Origin: Chara braunii
Lineage: Eukaryota; Streptophyta; Charophyceae; Charales; Characeae
DNA length: 23,894 nucleotides
Direction of reading: 5' to 3'
NCBI GenBank assembly: GCA_003427395.1
Contig: BFEA01000751.1
Coordinates: 236,729-260,622 of the forward strand
Shown: positions 8,932 to 16,469 of the stretch, piece after piece
Numbering within the stretch: the stretch's first letter is position 1
Layout: each line of letters opens with the position of its first letter
Notes under the pieces: generated by a model
What the model was told of the DNA's origin: nothing
The model's database searches: none
The model's input: the letters and a program-made list of their open reading frames with translations, nothing else
Translations under genes and position numbers: made by a program

Positions 8932-9145
8932 GTACGAGAGAATGGCTATGCGTGCATGGTTGACTCTGCTTGCTACTGTGCCCCTCCCAACAGGCTGTTT
9001 TTGCCGCAGTCTGCCACATTCTCTCCCTCCCTCCCTTCCTTTGCCCGAAATAGTGCGCATAGCCATTTAGCTGTATCTGGTAACTGTTAAAATACAGACC
9101 CGAGTTCGGATCCAGATGCAATCAAATAATTCTTAATTACCTACT

Positions 9146-9153
9146 AGAAGAAG

Positions 9154-9183
<30 letters not shown>
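9146..9183. repeat. (AAG)n microsatellite
   Basis: About twelve AAG units, 215 bp after the previous AAG tract. The DNA between is unremarkable. Confidence 0.95.
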
Positions 9184-9184
<1 letters not shown>

Positions 9185-9579
9185 CAATATTATCAAAGAA
9201 TCATAAGTTCTTCAGTTTTCAAAGTTCTTTCGAACCACCGCAACCATGGGCCCAGAAAATGGACACTGGTGCGGATGTTGGGATCTGGTCCAGATGTCCG
9301 CAGGTGGCCCAGACGTTCGGATCTTGTCCAGACCTCGAGGTGTGCTAAAAGAAGAATTTTAGTTTCCTTTGAGATATTTATTTTCCTGAAATCTAGTTGC
9401 AAATTGGGAAATTGCTTCATCTTATGATCCTGCACAGCATTTCTTTTTCCTTTTTCTTTTTTTTTTTGAATTTTTGTGGGCATCCCGTTTCCAGACAAGG
9501 TGCGACAGCAGACTGTCCGTACGGTGACCCGGCTGCTCGGACGGCAGCTAGCCGTGCGCTTCTGACAAACTCTCTCTGC

Positions 9580-9582
<3 letters not shown>

Positions 9583-9649
<67 letters not shown>
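9583..9649. repeat. (GT)n microsatellite
   Basis: About 33 GT units followed by interrupted GTGTGGGT and more GT. The region from 9184 to 9582 shows only repeated CAGAYGTYCG words and no gene. Confidence 0.95.
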
Positions 9650-9653
<4 letters not shown>

Positions 9654-9702
9654 CGTGTGGGTGTGTGGGTGTGTGTGTGTGTGATGATGTGTGTGAAACT
9701 AC

Positions 9703-9990
9703 GCATGGTAAGTCGTCTCTTACCATGCTCTAAAGTCATCCTCAGCGTGGTAAAAGACCGTAGTATAGTCATAAGTTCTTGTAACATGGTGTGAAACTGT
9801 CCGTGGTGTATGGTCTTTTACCATGGTGTGAAACTGTCCGTGGCGTATGGTTTTTTACCATGCTGTAAATTCATCCTCAGGACCTCAGCATGGTAAAAAT
9901 CATAGTACACACAATACTGTCATAACATGGTGTGAAACTGTTTGTGGCGTATGGTCTTTTACCATGGTAAGAGACCATACACCATACGAT
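9703..9990. repeat. Palindromic tandem repeat cluster (37-bp unit)
   Basis: The 37-bp unit beginning ATGGTGTGAAACTGTCCGTGG occurs at 9786-9822, 9823-9859 and 9927-9963. A spacer unit with TCATCCTCAG and CATGGTAAAA appears at 9727-9785 and 9860-9926, giving a higher-order alternation. GCATGGTAAG/CTTACCATGC (9703-9728) is a perfect 10-bp hairpin, and 9949-9980 is a 32-nt near-perfect palindrome centred on CCATGG. Confidence 0.85.
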
Positions 9991-9999
9991 CCCAACATC

Positions 10000-10380
10000 T
10001 CAGGAGGAAAATAGGCATGAGCGAGTCAAGTCCGGACTCGCGAAGACAATTCTCAATGCCATACACCCAAATACAGTATATACCCAGCCGAAGGATGAAA
10101 GAAAGAAAACACCACTTCCTCAAGTGTCATCCTGGTCGGAGTTTCTTTTTTCTTCTTCTTCTTTTTTAAGGATGAAAGAAAGAAAAAGCAAAGAAAAAAA
10201 GCACAAGACTGAAAAAAGAGGGGGGGGGGAAAAAACAAGACGAAGAACGAAAACCAAGATGAATGACAGACTATTCTGAACTTGCATCGACTCATCAGGA
10301 GGATGAACCCTCGGCAATCTGCGGAATCTCCATACCGATGCTTTGAGTCATGCGCTCTTTTAACCCCTGTTGAGTGGATG
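10000..10380. other. Noncoding, purine-rich
   Basis: A- and G-rich runs at 10165-10235, including nine consecutive G. AAGGATGAAAGAAAGAAAA occurs twice (10092 and 10169). No gene seen. Confidence 0.4.
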
Positions 10381-10452
10381 GCCAGCACATGACAATGCAA
10401 GCAGAACACGGCAGCAAGGCAGCAAGGCAACAAGGCATCAGGGCACCAGGCA

Positions 10453-10665
10453 ATGCTGACAAAGCAGCCGAACTACACGGCAATCAGGCAAAGCTGCATG
10501 GAAAGACATCTCAAGTGGATGGGCAGCACCAGCCAACGAAACGGCAGAGAGAGGGCCACCAAGCAACACTGATGAGGCAGCCAAACTGCACGGCACATAG
10601 GGAAGCTGCATGGGAAAAAGATGGGAAGCAGGTGGGCAGCAAGCCAGCAGAGGGGCGCAGACAAG
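10453..10665. repeat. Imperfect 113-bp tandem duplication, GGCAGCAAG-rich
   Basis: GCAGCCGAACTACACGGCA at 10464 recurs as GCAGCCAAACTGCACGGCA at 10577, and the following AAGCTGCATGG and GTGGGCAGCA blocks recur with the same 113-bp offset. It is preceded by GGCAGCAAGGCAGCAAGGCA at about 10410. Open frames through it reflect its composition. Confidence 0.7.
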
Positions 10666-10991
10666 GCAGTGCGCAGATTCAACACGGAACAAATCAGTCC
10701 ATCACCACCTACTCACACCACAAGTAAGACACCGAAGACTGTTGATTCCCACCACCCTTGGAGCCAAAAAGCCACAGCGACGAACGTCTGTCATCACCCA
10801 TGGAAGGGGCACCCGCAGACATTACAAACAGAGAAGCCCACCTAAAAGTGTTGCAGGCACTCCAAATGAACCACCACATTATTTGGCACTCCTTGGGGGT
10901 GCTCGTTTAGAAACAAAATACTCAGAATAAAAAGCACACAGGGAAGGATATACATTCAAATGATTGAGTGTGTGTGTATTTGACTTGGCAG

Positions 10992-11075
10992 CTCGAGGTC
11001 AATATGAGCAATATGCACGTCAAGCTCCCATGGGGAATCACAAGAGAGAAACTTCGAGAGGGAGATGTGTATAAG
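10992..11075 (+). CDS. GT29 sialyltransferase-like exon upstream of the sialylmotif
   Basis: The exon begins after TTGGCAG at 10991 and ends at TATAAG/GTAGGC, giving 28 residues (LEVNMSNMHVKLPWG, then ITREKLREGDVYK) in phase 0 at both ends. It joins in frame to the exon at 15093 (VDKNVYAALADEDMTERYG). The peptide is not a recognisable motif alone; support comes from good splice signals, matching phase, the charged non-repetitive composition, and the position just N-terminal to the catalytic domain where GT29 proteins carry a variable stem. The donor is followed within 13 nt by an 80-nt C-rich tract. The reading frame upstream of the acceptor stays open for a few codons, so the exact start is less certain than the end. 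Confidence 0.6.
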
Positions 11076-11087
11076 GTAGGCAATACT

Positions 11088-11170
11088 TCCATCTCCCCCC
11101 TCACTCCCCCTCCATCACCACCACCCCCCACCTTTCCCCCACTCCCCCGCCCTTCTTCGCCACCTCCCCC
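11088..11170. repeat. C-rich tract just after the exon 10992-11075 donor
   Basis: About 80 nt composed almost wholly of CCCCC, CACC and CTCCC blocks, beginning 12 nt inside the intron. The opposite strand is G-rich enough for quadruplex formation. Confidence 0.8.
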
Positions 11171-11209
11171 ATAAATCCTAAATCTCAAATCCTAAACCCT
11201 GAACCCTGG
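11171..11209 (-). repeat. Degenerate telomere-like tract
   Basis: On the - strand it reads GGGTTCAGGGTTTAGGATTTG then AGATTTAGGATTTA, i.e. diverged TTTAGGG plant/algal telomere units. It sits exactly between the C-rich tract and a broken Ty3/gypsy protease. Confidence 0.6.
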
Positions 11210-11442
11210 ACACCCTTTCCGGTCACGAATGTGAACGGTCGGCGGTAGAAGTTCACCGGGTGGTCCTTGCTGCGCAGCCACGACATGCCCAAAATCATGT
11301 CGAACTTTGTATCCAAGATGTCAAAGGACACGGCCTTGCGTGCGTGGGGGGCGAAGTACACGGGGACGGAGTCAACGCACCGGTCAATGGACTTGTGCGT
11401 AAGTGATTTCACATGTGGCCAGTTGCTCAGTGAGTGTTGCAT
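11210..11442 (-). pseudogene. Ty3/gypsy retroviral-like protease fragment
   Basis: On the - strand the frame encodes VDSVPVYFAPHARKAVSFDI followed by LDTKFDMILGMSWLRSKDHP and VNFYRR. FDMILGMSWL is the C-terminal flap/hydrophobic block of the aspartic protease between gag and RT in Ty3/gypsy elements. The catalytic DSG region is absent at the 5' side and no RT follows. The reading frame runs straight into the telomere-like tract and stops, so the fragment is truncated at both ends. It is in antisense orientation to the host gene. I see no LTR. Confidence 0.75.
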
Positions 11443-12029
11443 ACTGTAACTGTGCAGACCAGAACAAGAGCCGACCTCTCAATACAAAGTATAAGATAGC
11501 ACAGCGGAAGACTTAGATACCAGTGATCCGAACAATCAATATTGCAATGCAGCTCTGAACATACATCATCGTCATCGTTACACGGTGTGAATGGGGTCTG
11601 GCGCTTCACACAGGAAGACTGCGCCAGCCCCTACCATACACAGACGAAGAAGAAGGGGTTAGACGAAGAGGAGGGGAAGATGGGAATGTCGTCAACACCA
11701 AGTCTCGGCACAGGCCCAAATAGTCCCTCGTTGAAATGTCTGAATCCCAATGTCAAGTCTGGATCCAATGTCGTCAAGTCTCAAGTCACAACTCTGTCTC
11801 TCTCTGTCGTAGTCTGAGAAGTCAGGTGGTGAGAGGGTGAGAAGAGATGGTGGACTTAGAAGAGGAAGAAGAACTCTCTCTCTCTCTGTGTCCAGTACTA
11901 ACCTGTGAAGTTGGCGCCTTGATGCAGGTACCTCGAAGATGGAGCTGGAGCTATGGCGCCACAGGTAANTANNGCTGGCCTCCGCCAGCCATCTCTCCCA
12001 ACTCTACGATCTACCACCTAATAGCGCCC
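11443..12029. other. Noncoding repeat-like DNA with ambiguous bases
   Basis: It contains CAAGTCT/AATGTCGTCAAGTC words near 11700-11800 and a short CT tract at 11874-11886. N characters occur near 11969. GGAGCTATGGCGCC (11948-11961) resembles the palindromic words at 6690 and 8131. No gene seen. Confidence 0.35.
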
Positions 12030-12163
12030 AGCGCTGAAGACTACCCTACAGCTATGGGCGCCCAGCGCCGAAGACTACAGCTAACGCTGAAGACTACTGC
12101 CTAGCGCTGAAGACTACTGCAGCGCTCCTCCTGAGTGCTGCGGCCGAATCCTGAAGACTACTC
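12030..12163. repeat. Clustered AGCGCTGAAGACTAC repeats
   Basis: AGCGCTGAAGACTAC or close variants occur at 12030, 12064, 12083 and 12103, with a partial CCTGAAGACTACTCG near 12150. Spacing is irregular (19-34 nt). Confidence 0.75.
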
Positions 12164-12321
12164 GTGCCTACTGACAACTACCTACCCATGAAGTGCATGG
12201 GAACTTCCTATGTACTGCCGGGTGTGCCTCCTGACTCGTGCGAGCAGTCCAGGAGGCTGCTCTTGCCAATGCCGAAGGAAGGCAGGGGCTGCAGCTGCAG
12301 CTCCTGCTCGAGCTGGCGTGG

Positions 12322-12584
12322 GGAACAGGCCAGAAATAGCCTGTTCCAAAACCCAGTTTTNGTGCCTGAGTCTCAGGGCAGGTCGAAACAAATGAGGGCC
12401 TGAAAATGGCCCTCCGTTTCAGGCTGGAAAGCCTCTGGGCCTGAAAGGCCCAGAAATAGGCTGAAAACGGAGTAGGGCCTGCAGGCCCTCGTTTTTCAGC
12501 TTTCAGGCTGAAACGACCGGGGCCTGTAAGCCCTAAGTTTAGGCTTTTAGGCTGAAAGTGCGGGACGGGCCCTGCAGGGCCCGT
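12322..12584. repeat. Array of perfect short hairpins (array 2)
   Basis: Successive inverted repeats: GGAACAGGC/GCCTGTTCC (12322-12347), GAGGGCC/GGCCCTC (12394-12414), AGGC/GCCT (12421-12434), CTGGGCC/GGCCCAG (12435-12453), the 16-nt palindrome AGGGCCTGCAGGCCCT (12474-12489) and the 20-nt palindrome at 12565-12584 (ACGGGCCCTG doubled). The CTCCGTTTCAG...CTGAAAACGGAG pair (12412-12472) encloses two of the smaller hairpins. CAGGCTGAAA recurs. It has no coding potential. Confidence 0.85.
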
Positions 12585-12634
12585 GTGGCTACGCAGTATG
12601 CCACAGTGAGGCTCCAGGCAGATCCTGCCCAGGG

Positions 12635-12870
12635 TACCTAGGCGTGCAAAAACAAAAATAATTTTTTTTTTTTTTTTTTTTGGTTTTCTGCGGTCTCCCA
12701 GACCCCAACTCAGGGCTCATTTTTTTTTTGCGAGTTTGCTTTCAAGTGGGGGGGGAGGGGGGTACATATTGGTTTTAAAGGGGCTAAACGGGTTTAAAGT
12801 GGGGTGCCTTAGTGTGATGCTGTTTTTTTTTTTTTTTATCTCCGATTCCTGGAGGAATTCCTTTTCTGTT
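12635..12870 (+). repeat. Left arm of a large inverted repeat pair
   Basis: Blocks TAGGCGTGCAAAAA, TCTGCG(G)TCTCCCAGA, GGGGGGTA, TTTTAAAG(C)GGCTAA, GTGCCTTAGTGTGAT and ATCTCCGATTC then GAGGAATTC occur here in the same order as in the reverse complement of 14545-14765. Interspersed T and G homopolymers differ in length. Confidence 0.7.
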
Positions 12871-12925
12871 TTTTTTTTTTTTTTTTTTTTTTTGGGGGGG
12901 GGGACGATGCTCCAATCTATTCGTC

Positions 12926-13003
12926 GGGAGCAACACGGCTGGGAACCGGGCGCAGCGTCCCTTATCAGAATGCAAAAAATGAGCTACCGGGGCCATTACC
13001 CAG
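12926..13003 (+). repeat. Dispersed repeat family A, copy 2
   Basis: GGGAGCAACACGGCTGGGAA, CCGGGCGCAGCGTCCCTT and then TACCGGGGCCATTACC match family A. The region 13004-13470 that follows is ordinary noncoding DNA with many CCAGCA words; I see no gene in it. Confidence 0.6.
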
Positions 13004-13522
13004 CTTCGGCTAAGAACAATTGAAGAAAAGGAAAAGCTCAGAAACATTCATGGACAACTACTCTCTACCAAGTCACTAGAATATGTGTGTCAAAAAGCCT
13101 CCCAACCACTAATCAGATAGGTGAAACCTATTCAATCCACCTACGACCACAACCAGCATGGCTGTTTTCAGCACGAACCGAAGCTTTTCCAGGCCTCATG
13201 CTCCCATCAGGTTAGGTTACAGAGTTGCACCACTTCGCTCCAGCACCGACCAGCATTGCTCCAGTTACGAACCCCGATAACCACTGAGACTGCCCCTGCT
13301 AATCATGTCCTTTGCCTAACTGTAACCGTTGCCTACGGTCTTCCCCCAAACATAATGCGCTGAATGCACCCTCATCAGCAATGTATGAGAGTGCCTCTGC
13401 TCACCAGACACCAGCACTGCTGGCAGTACTCTACACAGCCTGTGGTGAGTGGAGCATTGCCATACTACCCTGAGGTAAAATTACCACATTAACCCAGCAC
13501 GCTGACCAGTATCTACTCTACA

Positions 13523-13574
13523 CAGTAATTACTAGTTACCCTGCAATTACCCCCAGGGTAATTACTAATTACTG
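13523..13574. repeat. 21-bp-stem hairpin within a GTAATTAC cluster
   Basis: CAGTAATTACTAGTTACCCT (from 13523) pairs with 13554-13574 with two mismatches in 21 and a 10-nt loop. Further GTAATTAC, GGTAAAATTACC (13475) and GGTAATCATTACATCACC words surround it from about 13470 to 13615. Confidence 0.8.
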
Positions 13575-13834
13575 TCAGTAGGGTAATCATTACATCACCC
13601 ACAGTAATTACCAAGGAAAATCAATGGTCAGAAATGAAGAATCCAGGTCATGGTGGGTAGGATCTCGCCCCAGGGGCCCAGGGCAAGGTCCCACTAGCAA
13701 AGAGTATTGGATTTAACACCTTTGTGTGGACATGTCTGTGGAGATGTGGGGAACATCACGATTAGTGCACGGCCCCAGCCTTGCTGAAAAGAAGCTTGTC
13801 GTCCATCCGAAAAAGCCGGGGCCGGGCCGTTGTT

Positions 13835-13917
13835 GATAAATTCCATCAGCAGCCTTTGTGGCGTTTCGGCCTCCAAAGGGGCCTGCGGCCAATGTATGGT
13901 GTGTACTGGTGGTTTAA
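13835..13917 (-). repeat. Dispersed repeat family B, copy 2, ending at TTAA
   Basis: The - strand reads TTAA, ACCACCAGTAC, then TTGGCCGCAGGCC, AGGCCGAAACG and ATTTATCAAC, the same block order as the copy at 118-215. No matching opposite end was found upstream. Confidence 0.5.
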
Positions 13918-14039
13918 TCCAATCCTCTTTGCCAGTGGGACCTTGCCCCAGGGGTCCTTCATCACCGTTGCTCTTCTGTTCTTTTTCTTTTCAGTCGTCA
14001 CTCAGAAGGGAGAAGATATGCATCACCGCATCTGAAGAT

Positions 14040-14544
14040 CAGTGGTCAGTCTTGTGACCACTTATGTCCCACATTTTTTTCTGGGGGATATCGGGAAAAG
14101 AAAAAGGTGGGGGGTGGAGGGTGGCGGAAAGGGGGAGGGGGGGGACATTAACAAAGACCAAAAGAAGCTCAAACCAGCACTACCTCCGAGCCTAAAATCC
14201 AAACTGGCGCAGGTAAAGGCCTATGGTGCGCTGCCAGCCAAAAACATCTGGTACGCCGAACCTTTCCGTGACCCCACATTACACCACCAGTACGAGCCCC
14301 GTCCTCCAGAACTTTGAACAAAATAGCTGGGAAAAGTAGTGGTGGTCTAGGTTGTTTTTTCAGGCGCCCAGGCACCTAGCTTGTGCCCGGATACATGCCC
14401 AAGTGCCCGGCCGGGCATGACCCCCGGGCAGGGTTCCAGGCAGCCCCAGCGCAAAAAAAAAAAAAAAAAAAAAAAAACGAAAGTCAAAAAATTCCAGAAA
14501 AAAAACATGTTGTGTAGAATTGCAATACAAACAACTTTTGGCTG
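14040..14544. other. Noncoding, G-rich then A-rich
   Basis: A G-rich block at 14108-14150, ordinary sequence to 14340, and CAGGCGCCCAGGCACCTAG followed by GCCCGGCCGGGC at 14361-14418. A run of 24 A is at 14453-14477. The 18-nt GTGCCCGGCCGGGCATGA at 14403 is repeated exactly at 14762. No gene seen. Confidence 0.4.
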
Positions 14545-14765
14545 AGGGTCACATCAGAATTCCTCATCGAATCGGAGATAAAAAAGCAAATAACAAAATC
14601 ACACTAAGGGACCCCCCTTTAAACCCCCTTAGCCGCTTTAAAAACAATTTATACCCCCCTCCCCCCCCCTTTGACAGGCAACTCTCAGGAGCCCGGATTT
14701 GGGGTCCTCTGGGAGAGCGCAGAAAGCAAAAAAATAAAAACATTTTTTTTTGCACGCCTGGGTGC
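14545..14765 (-). repeat. Right arm of a large inverted repeat pair
   Basis: Reverse-complement partner of 12635-12870; see that entry for shared blocks. The arms are 1.67 kb apart. They could be two separate insertions of one family in opposite orientation, or the ends of one element. Confidence 0.7.
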
Positions 14766-15092
14766 CCGGCCGGGCATGAAAATCTTCCTAGGTGGTGGTT
14801 TAATTGGGTGGAGAAGGGGAGGGGGGGGGGAAGGACAGGCCAGCTGGACAGGAACAAGAGCAGAAGGAAAAGAATTAAAGAACGGAGAAGCTGCATGGCA
14901 ATCGCTGTTGGACTTTTGCCTAGCATGCAGAACAGCAGAAAAATTGACAGTTTGCAACCGTGATTGGAAGTTTTTCAATACATCCTCCAACTTTTCATGT
15001 TCTACTGATTGAAAAAAATACAGAAATGCGAACATCTTATTTCATTTTTTCGTTTTCCCATGACTTGTATGAATGAATAAAACGGAAAACAG

Positions 15093-15161
15093 GTGGACAA
15101 AAACGTTTACGCAGCTCTAGCAGATGAAGACATGACAGAGAGATATGGAGCTTGTGCGATT
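15093..15161 (+). CDS. GT29 sialyltransferase-like exon, start of the large sialylmotif
   Basis: Acceptor GGAAAACAG ends at 15092; an in-frame TAA nine nt further upstream fixes the exon start. The 23 codons read VDKNVYAALADED then MTERYGACAI, ending at ATT/GTAAGT, a near-ideal donor. RYGACAI is the beginning of the large sialylmotif, whose conserved cysteine in animal enzymes pairs with one in the small motif. It continues directly as VGNSGALL in the exon at 20161, splitting the motif between I and V. A CCT-rich pyrimidine tract starts about 10 nt inside the intron. Confidence is high because the motif is completed in the correct phase across a 5.0-kb intron. Confidence 0.85.
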
Positions 15162-15171
15162 GTAAGTCCTT

Positions 15172-15290
15172 TAGCCTCCCTCCTCCTCTTCCTCCTCCTC
15201 CCCCACCTCCTCCTCCTCCCCCACCTCCTCCTCCTCTATCTACTTCCTCCTCCTTCTCCCCCACCCGCCGCCGTTGTCCTCCTCCTTTGG
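15172..15290. repeat. CCT-rich pyrimidine tract just after the exon 15093-15161 donor
   Basis: CCTCCTCCTCCTCCCCCA occurs in tandem from about 15190, within a 115-nt pyrimidine tract that begins 10 nt inside the intron. Confidence 0.85.
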
Positions 15291-16469
15291 AAATTTATTC
15301 CGTGTATCCCACATCCCAAGGTGCTAAGCTTTCTTCACCAGAAGGGGGGCGGGGGACACATTTCATTTAGAGTCCTACTTTGGTCCTCTTTCCTGTTCCT
15401 CCCTTCTCCTCCTCTTCTAGGATTCTTTAGAAATAACTTGCTAGGTTCCCTTTCCAACTCCTTTAAAAAAATGGCAGAAAAAAAAAATTCTCTTTTTCCC
15501 CCCTATTTGTGCAGTACTCAGGGGGCAAGGTCACAGTTGAACAGACGAAGAGATACGAGTGTTCGATCCTTAAAATCTACTGATGACAGTATCTCCTAAT
15601 CCGTGCAGGTGTGCCCTTGCCCCAAAACCATAAGAGAAGTCGTTGTCTGGGAGATGATTTCTTTTAATGTTTCTTAAAGGGGTTAGGCCCTACCATTGTA
15701 ATGCATCTAGCTAGTCGTTCTATCGCTATCATTGCGTGGCATAAAATGGTGGCAGGAAATGTGGTTACTCGACATTCTAGCCTCCCACAGTAGTTATAAA
15801 TAGGTGAGCCTCTTTTTCTTTTTCTTTCTCTTTTTCTCTTCCTGTCTTTCCCTTATCCTTTTCCTTTTTCTTTTTTTCCCTACATCATTAACGGTACTAG
15901 TCGACGCAAATGCCCCAATTCTATAGTTATCAAATTGCTATCTCAACTTTTTTTCACTTCAGAAATTGACTTTTTTGGGGGTAATAAATAAGATTTGCGA
16001 GGACCTCGGGAGGTGCTCACAAAAATGTAACACTTGACGGCTTCACAAGTCTGGTCTAAAGTCCTTATTCTCTATTTGTCGTATGAGTCTGCCTGCTTTT
16101 CATACCTTTGTATTCAAGAAAAAAAAACAATACCTCTCAACTTTTTTTCTCTGAGGGGAACCTATATTGACTTGTATTATGCGCCAATAAAAATGAACTA
16201 GTAGGGCACAAATATTCCTTTGGCTGGCGGCACCAGCCAAAGAGATCTGGTAGGTAACCCCCCCCAAATATTGTCATTGTATACAAAATTGCTGGAACAA
16301 AATGGCCTGGTCAAACGCAAAGTACATAACAATTATTCACTCCTATAGATAAGTTGTTGAAATAGTAGGACTTGCGAAAAGAACCTATTGGAAAAAGGAT
16401 GGATAAATCCTATTTTTTTCTCCCTATAGTGTTCTAGTCCTATTTATACCGATAAATAAATGAGAAATT
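15291..16469. other. Noncoding intron DNA, possible remnant of retroelement 5' region
   Basis: Pyrimidine tracts at 15375-15420 and 15810-15880, otherwise AT-rich. It directly precedes the Ty3/gypsy relic, so it may hold its decayed gag and LTR, but I found no matching LTR on the other side. Confidence 0.35.
15795..15802 (+). promoter_or_regulatory. TATA-box-like TATAAATA
   Basis: TATAAATAGGTGAG precedes a long pyrimidine tract about 670 bp upstream of the Ty3/gypsy RT relic. This would fit an old LTR promoter, but there is no second LTR copy to confirm it. Confidence 0.25.

Noticed and set aside
9193-9726. A 177-codon - strand frame with a long His-Thr run
   Set aside because: The run is the GT microsatellite, and the rest has no recognisable motif.
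9703-9990. CRISPR-like array
   Set aside because: Repeats are adjacent or separated by a second repeated unit, not by unique spacers, and the context is eukaryotic.
10374-10727. Gln/Gly-rich open frame of 117 codons
   Set aside because: Derived from a GGCAGCAAG-type repeat that is open in several frames.
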